Positions 15,755 through 23,742 of a stretch of DNA of 64,000 nt are shown piece after piece. The translations under genes were made by a program, and so were the position numbers. The stretch is from contig CAZYUA010000019.1 of NCBI GenBank assembly GCA_964650525.1, positions 20,122-84,121 of the forward strand. Reading direction: 5' to 3'. The DNA is from UBA1413 sp964650525. Its GTDB lineage: Bacteria > Bacteroidota > Bacteroidia > Bacteroidales > Prolixibacteraceae. Numbering within the stretch: position 1 is the first letter of the stretch; each line of letters begins with the position of its first letter. Below the pieces are notes generated by a model. It ran no database searches, had not been told where the DNA came from, and saw nothing but the letters and a program-made list of their open reading frames with translations.

Positions 15755-15795
15755 AGTTTAAAGTTTAAAGTTTAAAGTTTAAAGTTTAAAGTTAG
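15747..15795. repeat. AAGTTTA tandem repeat, left flank of the four-helix-bundle insertion
   Basis: Six exact copies of AAGTTTA (15747-15788) and a degenerate seventh. The E2 stop codon TAA (15752-15754) lies within the first two copies. The inverse sequence (TAAACTT) appears at the other side of the next gene (16258-16275). Confidence 0.85.
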
Positions 15796-15822
15796 AGTTT
15801 GATAATCAATTTTTACAAAAGG

Positions 15823-16218
15823 ATGGCTACGGTTGAAAGGTTTGAAGATCTTGAGATATGGAAAAAGGCAAGAGAACTGTGCAAATTAATCCATATATAT
15901 ACTGAACATGATAAATTCAGCAGGGATTTCAGGCTTGTCGGACAAATAAAAGGTTCAAGTGGTTCAGTGATGGACAATTTTGCAGAAGGATTTGAGCGTG
16001 GCGGAAATAAGGAATTTTCTCAATTCATTTGGATTTCCAAAGGTTCTTGCGGAGAAACGAGATCTCAACTTTATAGAGCATTAGACAACGGATACATTAA
16101 TCAGTATGAATTTGAAGCTGCCTACAATTTAACTGTTGAAATCAGCAAAATGTCTAAGAACTTCGTTAATTATTTGAAATCAAGTGAAATCAAAGGAACC
16201 AAATTTAAGAAAGAATGA
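15823..16218 (+). CDS. Four-helix-bundle protein (23S rRNA intervening-sequence / S23 family)
   Basis: 131 residues from the ATG at 15823, which follows AAAAGG and gives the family's normal start (MATVERFEDLEIWKKARELC); an earlier in-frame start at 15799 adds eight unconserved residues. Family landmarks are FRLVGQIKGSSGSVMDNFAEGFER and a later segment, SCGETRSQLYRALDNGYI. All of it is predicted helix, in keeping with a four-helix bundle. The family was first described within intervening sequences of bacterial 23S rRNA genes and is scattered elsewhere; its function is unknown. It is visibly more AT-rich than both neighbours, is bracketed by inverted AAGTTTA/TAAACTT repeats, and splits the E2-E1 operon, all signs of insertion. 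Confidence 0.9.
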   Translation: MATVERFEDLEIWKKARELCKLIHIYTEHDKFSRDFRLVGQIKGSSGSVMDNFAEGFERGGNKEFSQFIWISKGSCGETRSQLYRALDNGYINQYEFEAAYNLTVEISKMSKNFVNYLKSSEIKGTKFKKE

Positions 16219-16232
16219 TTTTATAACAGATT

Positions 16233-16290
16233 AAGTTATCTCACTGCCAGTGAATAACTTTAAACTTTAAACTCGAAACTGTAAACTCTT
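16233..16290. repeat. Right flank of the four-helix-bundle insertion: nested hairpin and TAAACTT repeats
   Basis: AAGTTAT (16233-16239) pairs with ATAACTT (16254-16260) around an inner CACTG-C-CAGTG hairpin. It is followed by CTTTAAACTTTAAACT and two decaying copies (GAAACT, GTAAACT). This is the inverse of the left-flank repeat, so the cassette has terminal inverted repeats in loose form. Confidence 0.75.
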
Positions 16291-16296
16291 TTCGAA

Positions 16297-18765
16297 ATGC
16301 CAAAATCGCAATTCATCAACCCCTCGGAAGTCCGGAAGCCGGATTTCATCGAATTTCGGCCGGTACCGGTCAACCAGTACAGCAAGCGTATTGAAGAGGA
16401 AAGGGATTCTTTCTCGGACGATGATTTTCTTAGGATCTACCGGGACATGGTTATCATCCGCGAGTTTGAGACCATGTTGAATCTGATCAAGACGCGAGGG
16501 GAATACAACGGAATTTCGTACAATCATCCGGGTCCGGCGCATCTTTCGATCGGGCAGGAAGCGGCAGCGGTGGGGATGGCTTACACGTTGACGGTCGATG
16601 ATTTCATTTTCGGGTCACACCGGAGCCATGGGGAGATTCTGGCGAAAGGGTTATCAGCCATTAACGGGCTGAGGGATGAGGAGTTGATGAGGATCATGGA
16701 GTCTCATTTCGGGGGTCTCACGCTCAGGCCGGTGCTGGCAGGTCATGAGGGGACCAAGGAAGAGTTGGCCATCCGGTTTCTGGTTTATGGCACCCTGGCG
16801 GAGATTTTTGCGCGGGAGACCGGTTTTAACAAGGGATTGGGGGGCTCCATGCATGCCTTTTTCACTCCGTTTGGGGTCTATCCGAACAATGCCATTGTGG
16901 GAGGTTCGGGGGATATTGCGGTGGGTGCTGCCCTGTTCAAGAAGGTAAACCGGAAAAAGGGGATTGTGGTGGCCAACATTGGTGATGCTTCCATGGCTTG
17001 CGGACCGGTATGGGAGGGGCTCTCCTTTGCCACCATGGACCAGTTTTACCAATTGTGGGATGAAGACATGAGGGGCGGACTGCCTTTGATCGTCAACATC
17101 ATGAACAATCAGTACGGCATGGGAGGCCAGACCTGCGGTGAGACCATGGGGTACGGTATTGCCGCCCGCATCGGCGCCGGCTTGAACAGCGACCAGATGC
17201 ATTCCGAACGCGTGGATGGATACAATCCCCTGGCCGTGATTGATGCGTATCGCCGTAAACGGAAGATTCTCGAAGAGAAACGGGGACCGGTGCTTCTGGA
17301 TGTGCTCACCTACCGGTACAGCGGTCACTCCCCCTCCGACGCCTCCACTTACCGATCCAAAGAAGAGATCGAAGCATGGGAACAGGTTGACTCGATCCAA
17401 TGGTTCGGCAGCGAACTGGTAAGAGCCGGCGTAGCTGATGCTCTCCAGTTGGAACAGATCAGAAATGAAACAGAAGAGTTGATTACCTGGGCCCTGAAGC
17501 TGGCCACCGATGACGAACTCTCACCCCGCATGGACCTGCAGACGCATCCCAACCTGATCGGAGAGATGATGTTCTCCGAACGATCGGTTGACTGCATGGA
17601 AGAAAGAGAGCCGGAGGTCAACCACCCCCTTGGGGAGAATCCGCGGGTGAGGCAACTGGCCGGCAAAGAACGGTATGCTTTCGACGCCCAGGGCAAACCG
17701 CACTCCAAAATCAAAAATTATGTTGTCAGGGATGCCATTTTTGAGGCAATCATCGACCGGTTTTATAAAGACCCCACCCTGATTGCATACGGCGAAGAGA
17801 ACCGCGACTGGGGCGGAGCCTTTGCTGTTTACCGGGGACTCACCGAAGCCCTGCCCTACCACCGGCTCTTCAATTCCCCCATTTCAGAGGGAGCCATCGT
17901 TGGTACGGCCATCGGGTATGCCATGTGCGGCGGAAGGGTCATTCCAGAAATCATGTATTGCGATTTCCTGGGTCGTTCGGGCGACGAGGTCTTTAACCAG
18001 CTGCCCAAATGGCAGGCCATGAGCGGAAATGTCCTGAAAATGCCGGTGGTGCTGCGGGTTTCAGTTGGTTCCAAATACGGTGCGCAGCATTCGCAGGACT
18101 GGACATCGCTGGCAGCCCATATTCCGGGTTTAAAAGTGGTGTTTCCCGTAACCCCTTACGATGCCAAGGGAATGATGAACAGCGCCCTTCAAGGCACCGA
18201 TCCGGTGGTATTCTTTGAGAGCCAGCGGGTATACGACTTCGGGGAGATGTTCCATAAAGAAGGAGTGCCGGAAGAATATTATGAGATTCCGCTTGGCGAA
18301 CCCGACATCAAACGCCCGGGAAAAGAGGTGACCATTCTCACCATCGGAGCCACCCTGTACCGCGCCCTCGAAGCCGCCGATATGCTCGAAGAAAGATATG
18401 GCCTTTCGGCAGAAGTGATCGACGCCCGTTCGCTGGTGCCCTTCAATTACGAACCTGTCATCGAATCTGTAAAGAAGACAGGAAGAATTGTCATCTCAGG
18501 GGATGCTTCCTCCCGCTGCTCCTTCCTGCGCGACCTGGCCTCCAACATTGCCGAACTGGCCTTTGATTACCTGGATGCTCCGCCGGTAGTGGTGGGATCG
18601 CGTAACTGGATCACTCCCGCCTTTGAACTCGAAGACCATTTCTTTCCTCAACCCTCCTGGATCATCGATGCCATTCACACACGAATCCTGCCGCTGGAAG
18701 GCCATGTTACCATGCATGATTTCTCGGAAGCGGAACAACTGGACAGGAATGCCCGCGGAATCTGA
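16297..18765 (+). CDS. 2-oxoacid dehydrogenase E1, alpha and beta subunits fused
   Basis: Thiamine-diphosphate enzyme that decarboxylates a 2-oxoacid and acylates the E2 lipoyl arm. Residues ~40-430 are the alpha part, with GGSMHAF (182-188) and the thiamine-diphosphate segment GDASMACGPVWEG ending in NNQYGMGG (229-~275). Residues ~475-820 are the beta part (GEENRDWGGAFAVYRGL, then a transketolase C-terminal domain with DARSLVPF). At 822 residues it exceeds a plain alpha+beta fusion (~680), partly because about 45 extra residues lie between HGEIL (111) and GGSMH (182), and partly because of a ~45-residue N-terminal lead. No E3 (lipoamide dehydrogenase) is in the operon, so it presumably shares one encoded elsewhere. 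Regulated with E2 by the GntR protein. Confidence 0.9.
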   Translation: MPKSQFINPSEVRKPDFIEFRPVPVNQYSKRIEEERDSFSDDDFLRIYRDMVIIREFETMLNLIKTRGEYNGISYNHPGPAHLSIGQEAAAVGMAYTLTVDDFIFGSHRSHGEILAKGLSAINGLRDEELMRIMESHFGGLTLRPVLAGHEGTKEELAIRFLVYGTLAEIFARETGFNKGLGGSMHAFFTPFGVYPNNAIVGGSGDIAVGAALFKKVNRKKGIVVANIGDASMACGPVWEGLSFATMDQFYQLWDEDMRGGLPLIVNIMNNQYGMGGQTCGETMGYGIAARIGAGLNSDQMHSERVDGYNPLAVIDAYRRKRKILEEKRGPVLLDVLTYRYSGHSPSDASTYRSKEEIEAWEQVDSIQWFGSELVRAGVADALQLEQIRNETEELITWALKLATDDELSPRMDLQTHPNLIGEMMFSERSVDCMEEREPEVNHPLGENPRVRQLAGKERYAFDAQGKPHSKIKNYVVRDAIFEAIIDRFYKDPTLIAYGEENRDWGGAFAVYRGLTEALPYHRLFNSPISEGAIVGTAIGYAMCGGRVIPEIMYCDFLGRSGDEVFNQLPKWQAMSGNVLKMPVVLRVSVGSKYGAQHSQDWTSLAAHIPGLKVVFPVTPYDAKGMMNSALQGTDPVVFFESQRVYDFGEMFHKEGVPEEYYEIPLGEPDIKRPGKEVTILTIGATLYRALEAADMLEERYGLSAEVIDARSLVPFNYEPVIESVKKTGRIVISGDASSRCSFLRDLASNIAELAFDYLDAPPVVVGSRNWITPAFELEDHFFPQPSWIIDAIHTRILPLEGHVTMHDFSEAEQLDRNARGI

Positions 18766-18799
18766 ATGCCGGGCATTGTTTTAAACAAAAGCAGGGGTT

Positions 18800-19681
18800 T
18801 CAGTCAGAGGGGATGATTTTCAATACAGTGCCGATCCGCAGAATGGAGCGGGTAGTCAGGTTGTTTTGTTCACACAGCTGAGGTACCGTGGTATTGAACT
18901 GCCGGGCTATTTTCCATAACGAATCTCCGGTCCTGATCACGTATTCGGCCATAGAAGCGGTCGACATCTCCATGGCATAACTGTTTCCCCGGTTGGTGAT
19001 CTGTACGGTTTCCATACTGGAAGGTAAAGTGGCCAGGCTGGCCATTCCTTCGGCCCCGAAGACCTCAGGCCGCAATTCCGACCGTTCAAAATCGTAAACC
19101 CATTCCGGGTTATAGGCTTTTCCGTTTTCCCGGATCTCAAAATGCAGGTGATTTCCGGTTGCCCTGCCGGTACGTCCTCCCAGGCCCAGAGGCTGCCCGG
19201 AAAATACCCTGTCACCATGGCCGACCAGCATGGCCGAAAGATGGGCATAATAGGTCTCCAGACCGTCCGAATGATTCAAGACCACCAGGTTCCCATACCC
19301 GTAGTACCGGGTGGCCCGGGATACTGTTCCATCGCCTGCGGCAAACACCGTATCCCCCAGGTTCAGTTTCAGATCGATACCTGTGTGCATCCGGCCGCGG
19401 CGCATGCCATACCTGCTTAATACCCTTCCCTGAACCGGCACGATCAAACGGCTCACCGGATGACTGACCACAGCAATTTCCCTTTCTGTGGCCGGAATGT
19501 CGCTCAGAGCGGTCCGGAAATCAGGTCCAAGGATCAGGGTGTCTACAAGCAAAGAATCGTGGTTTACTTCCACCACTACCGCATTTCCCTCCGGTACCGG
19601 CTCCCCTGCACACACCCAACCGGGGAAAAACAAATTCCCGGAAATTAACAACAGGATAAAGCCAAAAATTCTACCGATCAT
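18800..19681 (-). CDS. M23 family metallopeptidase with C-terminal LysM
   Basis: Periplasmic peptidoglycan peptidase or amidase regulator. The start at the ATG 19681 gives a clean signal peptide (MIGRIFGFILLLISG); the longer frame to 19753 begins inside a promoter box and was rejected. The M23 domain (about 80-195) carries the zinc ligands in MHTGIDLKLNLGD and HLHFEIR, so it looks active and not an EnvC/NlpD-type degenerate domain. A single LysM repeat for peptidoglycan binding ends the protein (YVIRTGDSLWKIARQFNTT to LRIGTVLKI). Convergent with the E1 gene. Confidence 0.92.
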   Translation of the reverse strand: MIGRIFGFILLLISGNLFFPGWVCAGEPVPEGNAVVVEVNHDSLLVDTLILGPDFRTALSDIPATEREIAVVSHPVSRLIVPVQGRVLSRYGMRRGRMHTGIDLKLNLGDTVFAAGDGTVSRATRYYGYGNLVVLNHSDGLETYYAHLSAMLVGHGDRVFSGQPLGLGGRTGRATGNHLHFEIRENGKAYNPEWVYDFERSELRPEVFGAEGMASLATLPSSMETVQITNRGNSYAMEMSTASMAEYVIRTGDSLWKIARQFNTTVPQLCEQNNLTTRSILRIGTVLKIIPSD

Positions 19682-19750
19682 CCTCCGTATACCGTTCCGT
19701 TGACCATTCAGCCCCGGAAAACTGCGTCCGGGACTCGTATTTCTATGCAG

Positions 19751-19758
19751 CAAAAATA
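19751..19758 (-). promoter_or_regulatory. -7 promoter element of the M23 peptidase gene
   Basis: The minus strand reads TATTTTTG, an exact TAnnTTTG match, about 70 bases upstream of the ATG at 19681. It overlaps the rejected TTG start at 19753. Confidence 0.55.
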
Positions 19759-19977
19759 TAGATAATTCTTTTTAAAATGCAAACAAACAACGGGTTATGT
19801 TTCAGAAATTTTACTAATTGTCTGAATTTATGAGCATTAGACAGCCTCTCATTAACAATTTTAACGTTTTCCCTGATTACAAAATGGGGGTGAAGGGTGT
19901 GGCTGGTGTTGAGGCCACCAAAGTCAGGGGCATGAATTGCAAACTATTTTTTGTTATTTTGTATCAAAAGGAAGAGG

Positions 19978-21216
19978 ATGGCAATGGAACAAGGAGTATA
20001 CCCGGGTTATCTTCCGCTGATGCCGGGTTCCGGAGGAAGAATTCACGCAGGGGAAACAGCACCGATCAGGGTGAACGGGCACATTCACACGCCCTATTCC
20101 TTCAGTGCGTTTTCAGGGTTGGAGCAAATTTTCCGGATGGCCCGCGAAGAAGGGGTTTCTGTTCTGGGGATTAATGATTTCAATACGACCGGGGGTTACC
20201 GGGAGTTTGCTGAACTGGCATGGAAAAACAAAGTATTTCCCTTATTCAACATTGAATTCATGGCGCTCCAGAAAGAGGAGCAAAAAAAGGGCATCCGGAT
20301 CAACGACCCGGTCAATCCGGGGCGCACCTATCTAAGCGGGAAAGGGTTGTGTTACCCGGTCTCAATGAGTCGGGAGAATAGCAACCGTTTGGAAACCCTG
20401 CTGCAGGAGAGCAACCTGCAGACCCGGAAAATGGTGGACAGGCTCAACGGATACCTGGCAGGGATCTCCGCCGGGATGTCGTTCGATGCCGGGGAAATCA
20501 AACGTCGTCTGGCCAGGAAAATGTTACGGGAAAGGCACATTGCGGCTGCCATCCGGCTTGCCCTGTTCGAAAAATGGGAGGATGAGGAAACCGTCAGGAA
20601 GCAGCTGACCCTGATTTTCGGAGGGAAGGTTCCGAAATTCCCTTCGGGCAATATGGCTTTTCTGGAGAATGAAATCCGTGGTAACCTGTTGAAAGCGGGG
20701 GGCCCCGCCTACGTTCCGGAAGATGAGAAGGCCTTTCTGAGCCTGGTAGAGGTTAAGAGCCTCATCACCGGGGCAGGAGGGATTCCCTGTTACCCGGTTC
20801 TGCTGGATGACGCCGGAGGGAATTTCACCGATTATGAAAAGGATTGGGAAAATTTGGCCAGTGACCTGGCAGAGAAGGACATCTATATGGTTGAGCTGAT
20901 TCCCGGGCGGAATGATTTGCGTATTCTGAAAGATTTTGTGACCTGTTTCCGCTCGTTTGGCTTTACGGTACTTCTGGGTACCGAGCATAACACACCGGAG
21001 CTGGAGCCCCTGGTCGTCAGGGCCAGAGGCGGGGTTCCCCTGGATGAAGAACTGTTACGGATCAACGAGGAAGGAGGAGCCATTGTGGCGGCGCATCAAT
21101 ATCTTACAGCCAATGGCCAGCCGGGTTTTCCCACCGGTCACTTTCCGGATGCCGCTGAGTTGCAGGCCTTGCAATCGACCGGGAAAGAGGTAATTTTGCG
21201 GTTTATCAAACAATAG
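19978..21216 (+). CDS. PHP-domain protein (predicted metal-dependent hydrolase)
   Basis: 412 residues from the ATG at 19978 (a TTG further upstream at 19951 is unlikely). Near residue 30 it has VNGHIHTPYSFSAFSG, the HxH metal motif that opens PHP domains, then GINDFNTTGGY, the second PHP motif. Later landmarks are GIPCYPVLLDD and LLGTEHNTPELEP. PHP proteins are usually phosphoesterases with two or three metal ions; a polymerase domain is absent. It sits four bases before the aldolase/dehydrogenase fusion, so the two are co-transcribed and probably share a sugar-phosphate pathway. The substrate is not known. Confidence 0.85.
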   Translation: MAMEQGVYPGYLPLMPGSGGRIHAGETAPIRVNGHIHTPYSFSAFSGLEQIFRMAREEGVSVLGINDFNTTGGYREFAELAWKNKVFPLFNIEFMALQKEEQKKGIRINDPVNPGRTYLSGKGLCYPVSMSRENSNRLETLLQESNLQTRKMVDRLNGYLAGISAGMSFDAGEIKRRLARKMLRERHIAAAIRLALFEKWEDEETVRKQLTLIFGGKVPKFPSGNMAFLENEIRGNLLKAGGPAYVPEDEKAFLSLVEVKSLITGAGGIPCYPVLLDDAGGNFTDYEKDWENLASDLAEKDIYMVELIPGRNDLRILKDFVTCFRSFGFTVLLGTEHNTPELEPLVVRARGGVPLDEELLRINEEGGAIVAAHQYLTANGQPGFPTGHFPDAAELQALQSTGKEVILRFIKQ

Positions 21217-21220
21217 GGAT

Positions 21221-23194
21221 ATGGAGGAGCAAATCAGGGAACTTATTGCTGTTTCGAGGCATTACGGCAGCAAACGGGAATATGTCATAGCTGGTGGCGG
21301 AAACACCTCCTGGAAATCGTCCGACCGGCTTACCATCAAAGCCAGCGGCACCAGTCTGGCCACCATCGGGGAAGAAGGTTTCTGTGTCCTCGACCGGGCA
21401 AAGCTGGCTGAAATTGCAGGAATGAAGTTTTCCCGGGATCCTGTGGAACGGGAAGAGCAGGTTAAAAATGCCCTGCTTTCGAGCCGGGTCAACCCGGAAT
21501 CGGGGCTTCGTCCCTCGGTGGAGACCTCGCTGCACGATCTCTTCAGCTATGCTTTTGTCGTCCATACCCATCCGACTCTGGCCAACGGGCTTCTATGCGG
21601 CCAGGAAGCAGGTGAACGGGTAAAACAGCTGTTTGGTGATGATGCCCTTTACATTCCTTATGGCGACCCCGGGTTTATTTTGTTTACCCTAATCCGCGAT
21701 GAGATCCTCCGGTACAGAAAGGTGAAAGGCAGGGATCCACAGCTGGTTATGATTCAAAACCACGGAGTTTTTGCAGCTGCCGACACCATTGCGGAGATCC
21801 ACCGGATCTATGATGAGTTGGAAATGGTCCTCACAAGAACCATCGGAGTTTTGCCAGGAAAGGAACCGCTTGCACCTGCTCCTGTGTTTGCAGAGGCAGT
21901 GCCGGCTATCCGGATGATGTTGTCGGGCGAGGGACTTAAGGTAGCCAGGGCATTCAACAACCAGTCGGTAGCACCCTTCATCAGGGATGCCGCTTCCTTT
22001 GCCTCCATTTCCCGCCCCTTCACTCCTGACCAGTTGGTTTATTGCCTGTCGGAATATCTGTTTGCTGAGAATACGGAGAGCCCGGAGGCCCTGATAGAGG
22101 AAGTAAAGGCTGGCATCGGGGAGTACCGCCGGCGGAAGGGAAGCAATCCCAGGGTACTATTTGTTAAAAATGCCGGGGTCATGGTTGCCGGGGAGTCTGC
22201 GGCAGAACTCGACAGCCTGGAGGCTTTGGTACTTGATTTTACGCGGATTGCCGGTCTGGCTGACCACTTTGGCGGGCCACATCCCATGAGCCATGAGCAG
22301 GTGGTTTTTATTGAAAACTGGGAGGTCGAGAATTACCGGAAAAAGGTGGCTTCAGGAGAAAAACAGGGTGGCAGGGCAGAGAACAAGGTTGTCGTGGTTA
22401 CAGGGGCGGCACAGGGATTCGGCGCCGGTATTGCGGGACTCCTGTTCCATGCAGGCGCCAACCTGGTTATTGCCGACCTGAACGAGGAAAAGGGTGCTGC
22501 TCTCGCGGCAGAATTGAACGATTTGGGAAAACAAAACAGAGCCCTTTTTATAAAAGCCGACGTTTCTGATCCGGCCTCGGTGGAGGAGATGGTCTGCAAA
22601 TCGACCCTTTATTTCGGGGGTATAGACACGATGATTTCCAACGCCGGGATATTAAAGGCGGGAGGGCTCGACGAAATGACCCCGGCGACCTTCGACCTGA
22701 TGACGAGGGTGAACTACCATGCGTACTTTTATTGCGCCAAATATGCCTCCCGGGTGATGAAACTGCAACACCTCCACGCCCCCGGACATTGGATGGATAT
22801 TATTCAGATCAACAGCAAGTCGGGTCTTAAAGGCAGCAACAAGAATTTTGCCTATGCAGGAGGGAAATTTGGCGGGATTGGCTTAACCCAGTCGTTCGCA
22901 CTCGAACTAATGCCTTATCACATCAAGGTTAATGCCATTTGTCCCGGCAATTATTTCGACGGCCCCTTATGGTCTGATCCCGAAAAGGGACTGTTTGTTC
23001 AATATCTGCAAGCGGGGAAGATCAAAGGAGCCCGTACCGTTGAAGATGTGAAACGTTATTACGAAGAGCAGGTTCCGGCGGGACGGGGATGTCTTCCTGC
23101 CGATGTGGTAACAGCCATCCTGTACGTCATGGAACAGGCCTATGAAACGGGGCAGGCTTTACCGGTAACCGGAGGGCAGCAGATGATTCACTGA
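21221..23194 (+). CDS. Bifunctional class II aldolase / short-chain dehydrogenase
   Basis: 657 residues in two domains. Residues ~1-370 are class II aldolase-like, with zinc-ligand motifs HTHPTLANGLLCG and QNHGVFAA. Residues ~385-657 are a short-chain dehydrogenase with the nucleotide-binding TGAAQGFGAGIA, the Ser motif INSKSG and the catalytic YAGGK (YxxxK). The same architecture occurs in RhaD/YuxG-type proteins that cleave a deoxy-ketose phosphate to dihydroxyacetone phosphate and oxidise the aldehyde. The substrate in this organism is not shown; no rhamnose or fucose kinase or isomerase is nearby. Partner gene: the PHP protein upstream. Confidence 0.88.
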   Translation: MEEQIRELIAVSRHYGSKREYVIAGGGNTSWKSSDRLTIKASGTSLATIGEEGFCVLDRAKLAEIAGMKFSRDPVEREEQVKNALLSSRVNPESGLRPSVETSLHDLFSYAFVVHTHPTLANGLLCGQEAGERVKQLFGDDALYIPYGDPGFILFTLIRDEILRYRKVKGRDPQLVMIQNHGVFAAADTIAEIHRIYDELEMVLTRTIGVLPGKEPLAPAPVFAEAVPAIRMMLSGEGLKVARAFNNQSVAPFIRDAASFASISRPFTPDQLVYCLSEYLFAENTESPEALIEEVKAGIGEYRRRKGSNPRVLFVKNAGVMVAGESAAELDSLEALVLDFTRIAGLADHFGGPHPMSHEQVVFIENWEVENYRKKVASGEKQGGRAENKVVVVTGAAQGFGAGIAGLLFHAGANLVIADLNEEKGAALAAELNDLGKQNRALFIKADVSDPASVEEMVCKSTLYFGGIDTMISNAGILKAGGLDEMTPATFDLMTRVNYHAYFYCAKYASRVMKLQHLHAPGHWMDIIQINSKSGLKGSNKNFAYAGGKFGGIGLTQSFALELMPYHIKVNAICPGNYFDGPLWSDPEKGLFVQYLQAGKIKGARTVEDVKRYYEEQVPAGRGCLPADVVTAILYVMEQAYETGQALPVTGGQQMIH

Positions 23195-23235
23195 TGGCCG
23201 GGCTGCCGCTTCCGCGGGCAGACAGCGAACTGCTG

Positions 23236-23742
23236 TTACCCTGGCACCATCATCCGGAGAATCTCAGCCGGATTCAAATCGGGATCTCCGATCCTGAACT
23301 GAGCCTTTACGTAATAGGGGCGCCTTTTTTCAAGGGTTTCCGCCACGTAACGGGCGAGTTCCTGCGGTGATTTACCCTGGATCAGGGGTCTGACGGTTTT
23401 GGACACGCTAAGCCTTGCTGTCAGGCTTCGGGCATCGGGATCGAAAAAAAGGGTAAAGCCCGTGCGGTTCATCAGATCCATGTTATCAAAAAAACAGGGA
23501 GTACCCCCTCCGGTGGCCACCACCACATCATTGAATTCCGAAACCTCTTCAAGGGCTTTCCTTTCTTTAAGGCGGAAAACCTCCTCCCCTTCGAGGGAGA
23601 ATATCAGGGCTACAGAACGGCAGTACCGCTCCTCTATGTATTTGTCGAGGTCGACAAACTGCAACCCGGCATAGCGTGCCAGACGCTTGCCCGCTGTGGA
23701 TTTCCCACTTCCCATAAATCCCACCAGGTAGATCCGCATCAT
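23236..23742 (-). CDS. aroK: Shikimate kinase
   Basis: Phosphorylates shikimate at the 3-OH with ATP in the aromatic amino-acid pathway. 168 residues, the usual size. A Walker A loop lies near the start (GFMGSGKSTAGKRL), followed by VDLDKYIEE, the GGGTP motif (VVATGGGTP) and the lid arginine region (TVRPLIQG). The start overlaps the topoisomerase stop by one base (TGATG), indicating translational coupling; a second ATG follows at once (23739) and could also be used. No other shikimate-pathway gene is in the window. Confidence 0.95.
   Translation of the reverse strand: MMRIYLVGFMGSGKSTAGKRLARYAGLQFVDLDKYIEERYCRSVALIFSLEGEEVFRLKERKALEEVSEFNDVVVATGGGTPCFFDNMDLMNRTGFTLFFDPDARSLTARLSVSKTVRPLIQGKSPQELARYVAETLEKRRPYYVKAQFRIGDPDLNPAEILRMMVPG

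Noticed and set aside
15747..15795. CRISPR-like array from the AAGTTTA repeat
   Set aside because: The repeat unit is 7 bases with no spacers and no cas gene nearby. It is a tandem repeat at an insertion edge.
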